Of a stretch of 64,000 nt of DNA, positions 19,744 to 28,514 are shown piece after piece (the first letter of the stretch is position 1; each line of letters opens with the position of its first letter). The stretch comes from Pelomonas sp. Root1237 (lineage in GTDB: Bacteria; Pseudomonadota; Gammaproteobacteria; Burkholderiales; Burkholderiaceae_C). The DNA lies in contig NZ_LMDK01000020.1 in assembly GCF_001425055.1 (NCBI RefSeq), positions 195,310-259,309 on the forward strand, written 5' to 3'. The position numbers and the translations under genes are program-made. Under the pieces are notes generated by a model that searched no databases, had not been told where the DNA came from, and was given only the letters and a program-made list of their open reading frames with translations.

Positions 19744-20993
19744 CGCGACTCCTTCTGGCGACGGTAAAGGGTGATAACGAGGGCGGCGATGATGACCGCG
19801 AGCAACAGTTCGCTCGCCAGGCATGTGAGGGCGGCACCCGGCGCCCTGAATTGCGGTATCACGACCAATGCCGTCGCAAGATAGAAAACGACGACGACAA
19901 ACTGGGCCACCATCCGGTAGCGCTGGTACCCCGCGCCGGACAAGGCGTCAGACAAGGTGTAGTGAACAGCCTGGATCACAGGCAGCACCGCCAGCCATTT
20001 GATCAAGGGGATGGCCTTCGCATAGCCCGCGCCAAAAACAAGAGGCAAATAATCAGCGCCCAGGACCAACACGGCGGCGACTCCCAACGAGTAAGGCAAA
20101 GCGAACGTGAGCACCCGCCGCGACAAGGCCAGCGCCTGTGCAATTCCGCCTTGCCCTTGCCGGAAGAACCTGCCCGCCGCCGCGTCGAGCATGGCGCGCA
20201 CCGGCATGAACGACATCGCCGCGACCCGGTAGGCCGCCGCATAGGTTCCCACGTCGGCGGCGGTGCCGAAACGCGCCAGAACGAGTTTGTCCGCATCGGT
20301 GTAGATGGCCTTGGCCAGCGTGCCGAGCGAGAAATCGGTGCCATGCCCGAGGTCTTTGCCGATCGCCTTCCAGTCGACGGATAGGCCGCCCGCCGCGCGG
20401 GCCATGAACCAGATCAGCGCCGCGGCGAACATGATCGAGAACGCCAGGAACAACGAGGCCCACACCAGTGCCGTGACGCGGTCGGAAACGATGATCGCGA
20501 CGAGAACGCTGGCCACGCGCGCACAGGATGTCGCCACGTTGATCACGGAGGCGCGCCCCTGCTGCTCCAGGGCACTGAACAATTGAGCCGCTGTGACAGC
20601 GGTTCGCATGAAAACCAGTTCGCCCAGCAGGACGATCAGGGCAACGCCGAAGGCGACCGGCGTGGACGAGATCATCACCACCGCAGCAGCCCCAATGGCC
20701 GCGCCTGCAGACCCGGTGACCAGTTGGACGCTCAACGCATTGCCGAGCGCAACCGGTGCGTGTTGCGCTTCCCGCGCGACGCGCATCAGCATCACGGAGC
20801 CATAACCCAACCCCGCCAGCGGCAACAACAGCGAGGCGGCGGAATTGATGGTGGCCAATGTGCCGTACTCAGCAGCACCCAGGCTGCGCGCCAGCAGCGC
20901 GAAGTTGATCGCCTGCAGCACGACCACAGCCAGGCTGCCGCCCAGCATCTTGCTGGCGGCACGTTGGAGGCTGGTTTTGGTGTCGCTCGACAT
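19740..20993 (-). CDS. Wzx-type polysaccharide flippase
   Basis: This 417-residue inner-membrane protein of the MATE/MVF-like oligosaccharide flippase group has about 12 hydrophobic helices. The N-terminus (ASKMLGGSLAVVVLQAINF, with LARSLGAAEYGTLA) is the typical first-helix pattern of Wzx proteins. It should move the lipid-linked repeat unit to the periplasmic face for polymerisation. Its stop overlaps the next glycosyltransferase start (TTGA). A gap of 91 bases without a gene separates it from epsI. Confidence 0.88.
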   Translation of the reverse strand: MSSDTKTSLQRAASKMLGGSLAVVVLQAINFALLARSLGAAEYGTLATINSAASLLLPLAGLGYGSVMLMRVAREAQHAPVALGNALSVQLVTGSAGAAIGAAAVVMISSTPVAFGVALIVLLGELVFMRTAVTAAQLFSALEQQGRASVINVATSCARVASVLVAIIVSDRVTALVWASLFLAFSIMFAAALIWFMARAAGGLSVDWKAIGKDLGHGTDFSLGTLAKAIYTDADKLVLARFGTAADVGTYAAAYRVAAMSFMPVRAMLDAAAGRFFRQGQGGIAQALALSRRVLTFALPYSLGVAAVLVLGADYLPLVFGAGYAKAIPLIKWLAVLPVIQAVHYTLSDALSGAGYQRYRMVAQFVVVVFYLATALVVIPQFRAPGAALTCLASELLLAVIIAALVITLYRRQKESR

Positions 20994-21084
20994 GAGTGGT
21001 GATCAAAAGTTTGGCGCAGGGCTACATCAACACCGCCCGAAGCCGGCGAGCAAGATTCAGACCTGTGATTGCCGTTCGACGCCG

Positions 21085-21792
21085 CTACGCGTTGAACGCG
21101 ACACTGCCGAGCAACACCGATCGGTGCTGTTTCGGAATGCCTCTCAAGAGGGCGTTGACGAAAATGTCCTGCAGCTGGTACGCCGCGCTCGTGTCGCCTG
21201 AAATCATGGACACTCTGAACAGCAGACCGTCGGGGATCTTCCCGTTCAACCCGTAGGCCAGGCGGGCCCGGTTCTGCTCGAACCAGCCCCTGACCACGTC
21301 ATCCCCGATGCGCATCCAGTAGGTGATCGGTTCGACGCGGCTGCCGAGCTGGCCAATCAGTCGCATCACGGGCAGCGACGAATCCCCCACATGCATGACG
21401 TCGGGATGCAATTGGCTGACCCTGAATCCCTGGGCCGCATAACAAACCTCTGGCTTGTGGAGCTGCAATGCGCGCGACTGGTTGGCTCCATAGGCCAGCG
21501 ACAACATGATCCGTTCACCGGCACGGTTGACGTAGGTGCGCGAGAGGATCTTGTCGTAGATCGCATTGAGCGTGTTGGCGACGTCCGCCGCCACCTCCAG
21601 CGGCACGATGCTTCGATCCAGCGTCCAGCCCTCAAAAGCTTGCGGGATGATCCGGTCAAGATCCGGCATCTGATCGGGCCGCGTGATCGTCGGCTTGGGC
21701 TGGAGCAGCTCGCCCGCCACGGCGGCGCCGGTCATGAGCCCCGCGGCCAGCACTGCCCGGCGGCGCAAAGGGAGAGGGGATCGCTGGTTCAT
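21085..21792 (-). CDS. epsI: Exosortase B-associated protein EpsI
   Basis: EpsI proteins occur beside, or fused to, exosortases in exopolysaccharide loci, and their biochemical role is not established. This one is 235 residues, with an Arg-rich N-terminus and a single hydrophobic segment (LRRRAVLAAGLMTGAAVAG), so it is likely anchored or exported. The family-typical HKPEVCYAAQGF is present, and WMRIGDDVVRG lies in the C-terminal half. It begins four bases after the xrtB stop. Confidence 0.9.
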   Translation of the reverse strand: MNQRSPLPLRRRAVLAAGLMTGAAVAGELLQPKPTITRPDQMPDLDRIIPQAFEGWTLDRSIVPLEVAADVANTLNAIYDKILSRTYVNRAGERIMLSLAYGANQSRALQLHKPEVCYAAQGFRVSQLHPDVMHVGDSSLPVMRLIGQLGSRVEPITYWMRIGDDVVRGWFEQNRARLAYGLNGKIPDGLLFRVSMISGDTSAAYQLQDIFVNALLRGIPKQHRSVLLGSVAFNA

Positions 21793-21796
21793 GAGC

Positions 21797-22696
21797 TCAA
21801 CCCAATTCAGTGTGCGCCCGGGTGGCCGGCACGAATTTCCCGATCAGCTTGTCGACGACCAGCATCAGGAAGAGTGCCACCATGAAGAGGACCATCCCTG
21901 CGAAACCGTGGACAAACCCCTGGCCCGCTTCATCCCCGAAATGGTAGGTGATCAACACCAGGATGATGACCCGAACGATATTCGCGCAGAACGACACCGG
22001 AATGAGGACCGACGCGAGCAAGACGTTCCGAAGCGGTGACGTGTAGCCCATCAGATTCATGTACAGCAGCCCCAGCGCTTCGAGCGTGAACATGGAATTC
22101 AAACCGGCACAGGCATCGGCCACCAGCAGTTGATAAGGGCCGACCGACAAGATCACGCCACTGCGCGCGATCGGGTAGCCGGCCATGTGCATGATGGATT
22201 CCGCGACATAGGAAACTGCCGCCTTGAGAGGCGTGGTGACCACCTGCACGAGCACGCTGGGCAAGGGCACCATGAACAGCATGAACAACAGCGGAAACGC
22301 CAATACTCGCAGGCCTGCCGACCCTTTCATCAAGTGACAGACCGCGGCGAGCACGAAGATCTGAGACAACACTTCGAAGCTATCGAGCTGCTGCGTGCGG
22401 CCGAGCAGGTAGAGCGGCATGCCGACGGCGAACAGCAGGCCGGCGACGAGGAAGCTTCCCTCGTTGTCGGGCAGCGCAGCAACCTGCTCACGCCGCCGCC
22501 AAGCCAACCAGAACGATATGGCCAGGATGATCGGGCCGTGGCCTTGTTCCGCCGATGCCCAAACGGTCTGCGAGAGGCCGACATAGGTCGGCACGTACAT
22601 GAGCGCAAAGGCAACGAGCAAGGGCAACCACACCGTCCAATAGTTGCTCCACGGGACGCTTCGAGCCGTCGGACTAGATACCGAAACCTTCAACAT
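21797..22696 (-). CDS. xrtB: Exosortase B (XrtB)
   Basis: This integral inner-membrane transpeptidase-like enzyme is predicted to process the C-terminal PEP-CTERM signal of exported proteins. From ATG 22696 it has 299 residues and about eight helices. The three signature residues are present: Cys196 in ADACAGLNSM, Arg242 in FCANIVRV and His263 in GFVHGFAG. ATG 22696 has only a weak ribosome-binding site, and an in-frame TTG at 22711 would add five residues. It sits between epsG and epsI, the order expected for the XrtB type. Candidate substrates are encoded at 45164-45943 and 46672-47337. Confidence 0.95.
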   Translation of the reverse strand: MLKVSVSSPTARSVPWSNYWTVWLPLLVAFALMYVPTYVGLSQTVWASAEQGHGPIILAISFWLAWRRREQVAALPDNEGSFLVAGLLFAVGMPLYLLGRTQQLDSFEVLSQIFVLAAVCHLMKGSAGLRVLAFPLLFMLFMVPLPSVLVQVVTTPLKAAVSYVAESIMHMAGYPIARSGVILSVGPYQLLVADACAGLNSMFTLEALGLLYMNLMGYTSPLRNVLLASVLIPVSFCANIVRVIILVLITYHFGDEAGQGFVHGFAGMVLFMVALFLMLVVDKLIGKFVPATRAHTELG

Positions 22697-22756
22697 GTCC
22701 CGTGGAACCAATTCTCAAACGTTAGACGGATTGCCCAGCACGCTGGCCGGAGTTGC

Positions 22757-23614
22757 TCAAAATTCGTTGACCACCACACCTGCCACGACGGCCGGCGTTT
22801 CCGCCAAGTTGCCGACGAGATCCTGTAGCGCCGAGATACGCCCGTGATCCTTGCGGGCAAGAACCAGCGCCGCGCCACATCGCGCAGCGATCACCACGCT
22901 GTCGCTGCCATAGCAAGCGGCCGGGCTGTCCACCACGACATGATCGAACTTCGTGGCCAGCTCGCGCATGAGCAGGCCAAATGCGGGCCGTTCAACCAGT
23001 TCCAGCGGGTTCGGGGGCGTGGTGCCCACGGGCAGGACGAACAGGCTTTGCACGTTAGGCACCTGCTGGATGACCTTGGCCTCCGCGCGGCCGCTCAAGA
23101 TGCCGGAAAGGCCGGCATCGTTACTCACGCCAAACACTTCGTGCTGACGCGGATGCCTCATGTCGGCATCGACCAACAAGGTACGCCCGCCAAGCTGGGC
23201 CAGAACCACGGCGAGGTTCGCCGCAAAGTAGGTCTTTCCGTCACCACTGTCGGGGCTCACCACGGCAATCGCCCTGCGCTGCTGGCCCTCGTTGTAGAGC
23301 CGCATCATGATCTGGCTGCGCACCGCGCGGAAGCTTTCGGCCTGCACACCGAACGGCTGGTTCAGGGCGACGAGTTCGGGATTGGCCTTGCGCCGCTCAT
23401 CGTCCGCTGCCAGCGGATAGTGGAACTGTTGGGCCAGGGCGAACATGACGTCGTCATTGCTCGCGAACCCGAGTGCGACCGCTGCCTCGCCAAAGCGCAG
23501 GCCCTCACTTCGTTGCTGTTGGACGATTTTTTCGACTTGATCGGCAGACAGCAGCCGCAGGTCCTTGAGGATGCTCCCTATGGAGCGGTCAGCCACGTTT
23601 TCGTAAGACGTCAT
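22757..23614 (-). CDS. epsG: Chain-length determinant tyrosine kinase EpsG
   Basis: This cytoplasmic BY-kinase-type ATPase partners EpsF in controlling polymer length and export. Residues ~10-65 form a GspE-N-like region (SIGSILKDLRLL to FALAQQF). The P-loop SPDSGDGKTY is at 120-129 and Walker A' TLLVDADMR at 145-153. The C-terminus ends in VVAGVVVNEF and shows no obvious tyrosine cluster. The start ATG 23614 overlaps the epsF stop (TGATG). A TTG codon immediately before it is also in frame. Confidence 0.92.
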   Translation of the reverse strand: MTSYENVADRSIGSILKDLRLLSADQVEKIVQQQRSEGLRFGEAAVALGFASNDDVMFALAQQFHYPLAADDERRKANPELVALNQPFGVQAESFRAVRSQIMMRLYNEGQQRRAIAVVSPDSGDGKTYFAANLAVVLAQLGGRTLLVDADMRHPRQHEVFGVSNDAGLSGILSGRAEAKVIQQVPNVQSLFVLPVGTTPPNPLELVERPAFGLLMRELATKFDHVVVDSPAACYGSDSVVIAARCGAALVLARKDHGRISALQDLVGNLAETPAVVAGVVVNEF

Positions 23615-25044
23615 CAAATGCTCCGGCCGGAGTCAGGGGCGCTGAGCGCCGGTGCGCCAGGCGAATGGAGCATCGGACGTGCGGGGTTGAACCGTTTTGC
23701 CGTTGGCTTGGGAAGCGTGCCCAGCACCGGAAGACCCAATGCCGTCACCACATCCTCCAGCGCGCGAATGCGGCGGTCGTTCAATTCGAGGATGAGCGCG
23801 ACGCCCACCGCCAGCAAACCGCCCAGCAAGATACCGACTGCCGTATTCAGCAAGAGTTTCGGGCTGCTGTGTTCCGCGGGCGGCAGCGCGACGGTCAGCA
23901 TGCTGGCATAGCTCTGCGTGTTCTGCGCCTCGAGTCCGGTCTGGCTCAGGCGGGCGGCCAAACCATCGTAGATGCGCTGCGCATTCTCGACCTCCCGCTG
24001 CAGGACGGTGACCTCGTCCCGCGAAGACTTCAGTTCAAGAACCTTCATGCGCTGAGCATCCAGCGAGGCCCGGACCTGCCCCTCACGAGATTTGTTGATC
24101 GTGTTGCTGACCGAGACGCCGCCCGAAATCCGCGTCGTTTCGCTGTCGATCTTGCGCTTCAGTTCGGCAATATTGGCCTTCGTTTCGCCCACCTGCGGAT
24201 TCGCGTCTCCCAGGCGCTGCGACAGTTCCTGCAGCCGTGCTTCCGCGCGGCTCAAGTCGAGCTTCAGGCCCCCAATCACCGGGTTGTTGATCACCTCTTG
24301 GAGCCGATCAGTCTGGGTGCCCTGGGCCTGGGTCTGGCGGCTCGAGCTTTCCGCGGAGATGGCCTGCAACTGCGTCAGCTGACTGCTGAGTTCGTTCAAT
24401 CTCGCGTTCTCTACGTCGAGCCGTTCGTCCGTGGCGATGATTCCCTTTTCACGCTGAAAGGCCGACAGCTTGGCCTGGGCTCTTTCAAGCGCTTCGCGGG
24501 CGTCATGGGTTTGCGTATCGAAGAACTTCCTGAAATTCTGCGCAGGGTCCGCGCGCAGTTCCAACGTGGTGGCGATATAAGCCTTTGCGTATGCATTCGC
24601 CAGCGCGGCGGCGAAGGTGGGATCCTGGCTCTTGAACGAAATATTGATGACGTTGCTTTCCCGACTCGGCTTGACGTCAAGATAGTTTTGCAGAAAGAGA
24701 ATCACGTACTGCTCGATGGTTCCCTTCCCTTCACCATCGTCCTGCCACTGCTCCCGAATACCCGGAACTTCCGTCAATCTGAGATCGCGAATGACGCGCA
24801 GCGCAACGCGATCGCTCATCAGGATATCCAGCTGCGTCGCCATGAAGCTGGGCATGATCGCCGAAGGATTGACGAACGCGGTGATCGGGTCGGGCTTGAC
24901 GTCGATCACCACGCTGGCTTCGCCCTTGTACTTCTTGGGCAGCACCAGGCTGATCACGACGATCGCCGTGACAACAAACGCGAAAACACCAAGCGCCGCC
25001 CACTTTCTGGCGCGCAAGACAGCGATGAATTGAGCAAAAGTCAT
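23614..25044 (-). CDS. epsF: Chain-length determinant protein EpsF (Wzz-type)
   Basis: This polysaccharide co-polymerase of 476 residues has an N-terminal membrane helix (WAALGVFAFVVTAIVVISLV), a Wzz-domain stretch (VVIDVKPDPITAF), long coiled-coil-rich periplasmic helices, and a second membrane helix near residues 400-425 (LLLNTAVGILLGGLLAVGVA) followed by a short cytoplasmic tail. It should set chain length and link the inner-membrane polymerase to the EpsE export channel, with EpsG as its cytoplasmic ATPase partner. Confidence 0.93.
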   Translation of the reverse strand: MTFAQFIAVLRARKWAALGVFAFVVTAIVVISLVLPKKYKGEASVVIDVKPDPITAFVNPSAIMPSFMATQLDILMSDRVALRVIRDLRLTEVPGIREQWQDDGEGKGTIEQYVILFLQNYLDVKPSRESNVINISFKSQDPTFAAALANAYAKAYIATTLELRADPAQNFRKFFDTQTHDAREALERAQAKLSAFQREKGIIATDERLDVENARLNELSSQLTQLQAISAESSSRQTQAQGTQTDRLQEVINNPVIGGLKLDLSRAEARLQELSQRLGDANPQVGETKANIAELKRKIDSETTRISGGVSVSNTINKSREGQVRASLDAQRMKVLELKSSRDEVTVLQREVENAQRIYDGLAARLSQTGLEAQNTQSYASMLTVALPPAEHSSPKLLLNTAVGILLGGLLAVGVALILELNDRRIRALEDVVTALGLPVLGTLPKPTAKRFNPARPMLHSPGAPALSAPDSGRSI

Positions 25045-25068
25045 TGTTCCCGTCCTGGCTCAGAGCTC

Positions 25069-25914
25069 TTAGAAGAGGCTTTCACGCACGTAAACGACGT
25101 CCCCGTCCTGGACCTTCTCGTCCATCGCGGGCGTGACGACCTGGACGCGCCCATCGGCAGACTTTCGGTGCACACGGACGCCCCGCTCGGTACCGCGCTG
25201 GGTCAGGCCACCCCCAACCGCGAGCACCTGCATCAGGGTCATGCCGCGCTCCAGGCGCATCGGCCCGGGGCGCTGCACCTCGCCATAGATATAGACCAGC
25301 GGAGCACGGTCCACCCAGAGCACGTCGCCGTTCTGGATCAGCACATCGTTGACTCGGCCCTGCTCCGCGGCGGGACCGAAGACGGTGGGCAGGTCGATTT
25401 CCGTGCGGAAGGGCTTACCGTTGCGCATGCCGGTCAGCACGAGTTGGTCACCGCCCGTCGTCGCAACGCCACCCGCATTGGCCAGCAGGTCGGTCATGCG
25501 CATGTCAGCGGTTTCGATCGGGAAGCGGCCGGGGCGGTTGACCTGGCCCAGCACGCTGGCCTGGTTGCCCTTGATCTGCATCAGGACAAGCGTGACCTGT
25601 GGCGACTTGACGAAGTTGCCGCTCTTCAAGCCTTCGGCGATGAGCTTTTCGGCGGCGCTGACGCCCAAGCCGCCAATGCGGATGTTGCCGAGCAACGGGT
25701 AGCTGATGACGCCTGTTTCTGACACCCGAGTTTCGAGTGTCAGGTCCGGGTTCTGATACACGACCACACGGACGACGTCGCCAGCGCCCAGATGATATTC
25801 AGCCATGGCGGGAGCAGCCGCCTTGGCAGGGGCAGGAGCCTGAGCCTGCACGCACGCGGCCGCCAAACCGAAAGTGGCGGCAAGAAGCAGTTGGTGAAAA
25901 CGAATCTTCATCAT
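25069..25914 (-). CDS. epsE: Polysaccharide export protein EpsE (Wza-like)
   Basis: This is a periplasmic/outer-membrane export component of 281 residues. After a signal peptide (LLLAATFGLAAACVQAQA), the poly-export domain begins YHLGAGDVVRVVVYQNPDL. SLBB-type segments follow (QASVLGQVNRPGRFPI and PLVYIYGEVQRPG). The Cys in the signal region is not in a clear lipobox, so lipidation is uncertain. ATG 25914 overlaps the epsD stop (ATGA), and a second ATG follows directly. Confidence 0.93.
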   Translation of the reverse strand: MMKIRFHQLLLAATFGLAAACVQAQAPAPAKAAAPAMAEYHLGAGDVVRVVVYQNPDLTLETRVSETGVISYPLLGNIRIGGLGVSAAEKLIAEGLKSGNFVKSPQVTLVLMQIKGNQASVLGQVNRPGRFPIETADMRMTDLLANAGGVATTGGDQLVLTGMRNGKPFRTEIDLPTVFGPAAEQGRVNDVLIQNGDVLWVDRAPLVYIYGEVQRPGPMRLERGMTLMQVLAVGGGLTQRGTERGVRVHRKSADGRVQVVTPAMDEKVQDGDVVYVRESLF

Positions 25915-26903
25915 TTCAGACCCATACCCTTGGAGATCGAAGCCGAATCAAGACCGCTGGCCGCCGGGGCAGCAGCGGGAGCAGGAGCAGGCGCCTCAGA
26001 GGTGACCGGCGCCACGGGCGCAGGCGCAACAGGCGTCACACCGCCAGCCGCCGAAGCCGCCTGCGCGAACTTGCCGACGTATTCGATCTTGGAACTGTCA
26101 CGCAGCGCCTTGATGTCCCTCTGCACGACTTCGGCCTTGCGCTGGTTCATCAGGAAAGCTTCGATGGCAGGGCGGGCGCGGACTTCATCCACGGGCTGGC
26201 TGCGCGAGCCGACGAGGAAGAGCACCGTCATCCCGTTGGGGCTGGGGCTGACCATGGAGTCGCCATCCTTCATCTTGGCAATGGCGTCCAGGCCGGCCAG
26301 GGGCAGCTGCTCGGCGGCCCGCACGGCCTGGTTGCCGTTGAAGCGGATGTCGGCGGACTTCAGGTATTCAGCGAACTCGTTGAGGTTCTTGGCCGCCGCG
26401 AGCTTGGCGCGGATGGTCTCGAACTGCTCCGGCTTGGCCTCGATCTGCAGTTCCTGCAGGCTGTAGATGCGGCGGTCCTTGAACAGGGCCGGCTTGTCGT
26501 TGTAGTACTTGGCAATCTCTTCGTTGTTGGGCTTGGCAACGCTTTCGCCAACGCGCTCGGCGTAAGCCCGGGCGATGATCTCGCGCTTGGCGGCTTCGAT
26601 CTGCTGCACGACGCGCGGGTCGCGGTCGAGCTTTTGCTCCTGCGCCTTCTGGACCGCCAGTTCCTGGTCGATCAGGCGCTCCAGCACCTGACGGCTGGCG
26701 GCCTCGGCCTGCTCCGGCTTGAGGCCCTGCTGGCGCTGCAGCACGAAATTGATCTGGTGGACGGTGATCTCTTCCTTGTTGACCTTGGCCGCCGTCTGGG
26801 ATGCCTTGTCGCCCTTGTCACCACCGCAGGCCGTCAGCAGCGCCGCAACGGCGACGACTGCCAAGAGCAGGTGGGCACGGTGCTTGTTCTGTCGGTTTGC
26901 CAT
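25911..26903 (-). CDS. epsD: EpsD, SurA/PpiC-type peptidyl-prolyl isomerase lipoprotein
   Basis: This 330-residue protein has a lipoprotein signal with lipobox LTAC (Cys26). A SurA-N-like helical region comes next (around QVLERLIDQELAVQKAQEQ), then a parvulin-like domain (~150-250, with PNGMTVLFLVGSRSQPV). The tail is low in complexity and rich in Ala and Pro. In XrtB loci this EpsD family opens the eps operon and probably helps fold export components in the periplasm. It is the first gene of the minus-strand block. The 458 bases upstream should hold the operon promoter, and a TACACT hexamer at 26958-26963 on the minus strand is a possible -10. Confidence 0.9.
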   Translation of the reverse strand: MANRQNKHRAHLLLAVVAVAALLTACGGDKGDKASQTAAKVNKEEITVHQINFVLQRQQGLKPEQAEAASRQVLERLIDQELAVQKAQEQKLDRDPRVVQQIEAAKREIIARAYAERVGESVAKPNNEEIAKYYNDKPALFKDRRIYSLQELQIEAKPEQFETIRAKLAAAKNLNEFAEYLKSADIRFNGNQAVRAAEQLPLAGLDAIAKMKDGDSMVSPSPNGMTVLFLVGSRSQPVDEVRARPAIEAFLMNQRKAEVVQRDIKALRDSSKIEYVGKFAQAASAAGGVTPVAPAPVAPVTSEAPAPAPAAAPAASGLDSASISKGMGLK

Positions 26904-27361
26904 CTGATGAAGGTCCTTGTTATGCAGAGAAAGGGCACCCGCCCCAAAGAGCGAACGAGTGTAGCGGCGCGATATGTCGCTTCTGCGGGGCCCACGAAGC
27001 CATAACTGGGTTCGTCGGCGACCGGCAGTTAGAGCAAATACAAGCGGGAAGTTCCCAAGATCCCACGTTCTTGGGGGGTGGTCGCTTGCGATTGAGGATG
27101 ACGCCTTCCGGCGTCATTCGATACGCAATATTCGGTATTCGACTTTCGGGCCGAGCGACGGGCCGCTCCCTAGCCGGCCCGCTCAGGCGATGCGCTTGCC
27201 GCTCAATGCGGCAAGCATCGCCATCCCCCGGGGGCTGAGGCCGGACATGGTGAGTCCAGTGGACTCGCCGTGCCTGCCGCAGAGCAGCGGGCTTGACCGC
27301 TGCGCGGCCTGCAAGGCCGATCAGGCTGCCCGCGTCCAGCAGGGCAAGACTGAGCGAGGGG
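26904..27361. other. Gene-free region upstream of epsD with several hairpins
   Basis: This 458-base gap between ubiE and epsD holds no convincing gene. It has GGGAAGTTCCC (27046-27056), a stem CCCAAGA/TCTTGGG (27054-27060 with 27069-27075), a long imperfect stem GCGATGCGCTTGCCGC/GCGGCAAGCATCGC (27187-27202 with 27208-27221), and GAGTCCAGTGGACTC (27252-27266). A -10-like TACACT on the minus strand (26958-26963) has no good -35. It probably holds the end of ubiE transcription and the eps promoter/leader. Confidence 0.5.
27187..27221. repeat. Long imperfect inverted repeat (stem-loop)
   Basis: The arms are GCGATGCGCTTGCCGC and GCGGCAAGCATCGC with a five-base loop and a two-base bulge, a strong potential hairpin. 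It lies ~140 bases beyond the ubiE stop and ~285 bases before epsD. No U-run adjoins it, so intrinsic termination is not supported. Confidence 0.55.
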
Positions 27362-28093
27362 TCAACATTTGATCCCGGCGTGCAGGGCGACGATGCCGGC
27401 ACTGAGGTTGTGCACGTCCACGTGGCCGAATCCGGCCGTCTTCATCATGGCCTTGAGCGTGGCCTGGTCGGGATGCATGCGAATGGACTCGGCCAGGTAT
27501 TTGTAGCTCTCGGCGTCGCCAGCGAACAGCGAACCCAGCTTGGGCAGGATGTTGAAGGAGTACCAGTCGTACGGCTTCTTCAGCGGCTCGGCGATGCGCG
27601 AGAACTCCAGCACCAGCAGCCGGCCGCCCGGCTTGAGCACGCGGCACATCTCGGCCAGGGCCTGCTCCTTGTGCGTCATGTTGCGCAGGCCGAAAGCGAC
27701 GCTGACGAGGTCGAAGCTCTCGCTCTTGAAGGGCAGCTTCTCGGCGTCGGCCAGGCTGGTGGGCAGGATCAGACCCTCATCCAACAAGCGGTTGCGGCCC
27801 TGGCGCAGCATGGCCTCGTTGATGTCGGTGTGCACGACGAGGCCGGTCTCGCCGACCTTGCGGGCGAAGGCGCGCGACAGGTCACCGGTGCCGCCGGCAA
27901 TGTCCAGGGCTCGCTCGCCCGGCTTCAGGTTGGCGACCTGCACGGTGTAGGCCTTCCAGGCCCGGTGCATGCCGGCCGACATGAGGTCATTCATCAGGTC
28001 GTACTTGGAAGCGACCGAGTCGAAGACGCCACGGACCTTGGTGGCCTTCTCGTTCTCGTCGACCTGCTGGAAACCGAAATGCGTTTGAGTCAT
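27362..28093 (-). CDS. ubiE: Demethylmenaquinone/ubiquinone C-methyltransferase UbiE
   Basis: UbiE is a SAM-dependent C-methyltransferase of quinone biosynthesis. The 243-residue protein carries [17 protein letters not shown], the SAM motif [20 protein letters not shown] and the C-terminal ESIRMHPDQ, all family signatures. ATG 28093 gives [13 protein letters not shown], a typical UbiE N-terminus. The frame extends seven codons further upstream without support. It follows the DUF971 gene by 17 bases, a pairing common in betaproteobacteria. Confidence 0.96.
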   Translation of the reverse strand: MTQTHFGFQQVDENEKATKVRGVFDSVASKYDLMNDLMSAGMHRAWKAYTVQVANLKPGERALDIAGGTGDLSRAFARKVGETGLVVHTDINEAMLRQGRNRLLDEGLILPTSLADAEKLPFKSESFDLVSVAFGLRNMTHKEQALAEMCRVLKPGGRLLVLEFSRIAEPLKKPYDWYSFNILPKLGSLFAGDAESYKYLAESIRMHPDQATLKAMMKTAGFGHVDVHNLSAGIVALHAGIKC

Positions 28094-28110
28094 GGATTCA
28101 GTGCCGGGAT

Positions 28111-28503
28111 TCAATGCGAATGGCAGCTGCCGCCACCTTTGACGGGCATGGCGTCGTCGCGGCTCTTGCCAGCGGCGGCAAGGCGGGCCTCGTAGTCGCG
28201 CCAGAGAGCGTCCTGCTGGCTGCCCAGCTTGTAGAGATAGTCCCAGGTGAACAGGCCGCTGGCGTGACCGTCCGAGAACTCGGGCCGCACGGCGTAGTGG
28301 CCGACCGGCTCCAGGCCGGTGATGCCCACGTCGCGCTTGCCCGTCTGCAGCACTTCCTGGCCCGGGCCATGGCCCATGACCTCGGCCGAGGGGCTGTAGA
28401 CGCGCATCAGCTCGAAGGGGATGCGAAAACGCGCGCCGTCGTCGAAGGCGATCTCCAGGACGCGAGAGTGCTGGTGGACGGTGAGTTCTGTCGGGGCGGC
28501 CAT
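28111..28503 (-). CDS. DUF971 protein (gamma-butyrobetaine hydroxylase-like N-terminal domain)
   Basis: This small cytoplasmic protein of 130 residues has [36 protein letters not shown] and [15 protein letters not shown], characteristic of the DUF971 family. It ends with a glycine/histidine tail, GGGSCHSH, that could bind metal. Its function is not established; related domains appear in Fe-S and quinone gene neighbourhoods. ATG 28503 is chosen because the conserved domain starts there. It lies between the PstS-like gene and ubiE in the same direction. Confidence 0.88.
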   Translation of the reverse strand: MAAPTELTVHQHSRVLEIAFDDGARFRIPFELMRVYSPSAEVMGHGPGQEVLQTGKRDVGITGLEPVGHYAVRPEFSDGHASGLFTWDYLYKLGSQQDALWRDYEARLAAAGKSRDDAMPVKGGGSCHSH

Positions 28504-28514
28504 GGCTGGGCAGT

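Noticed and set aside
23665-25722. 685-codon open frame on the plus strand opposite epsF and epsE
   Set aside because: It is antisense to two clear gene families, with no motif, no ribosome-binding site and shadow-type composition.
26920-27402. 160-codon minus-strand frame between ubiE and epsD
   Set aside because: It crosses several inverted repeats, has irregular Pro/Arg/Cys-rich composition, overlaps the ubiE end and shows no family pattern.
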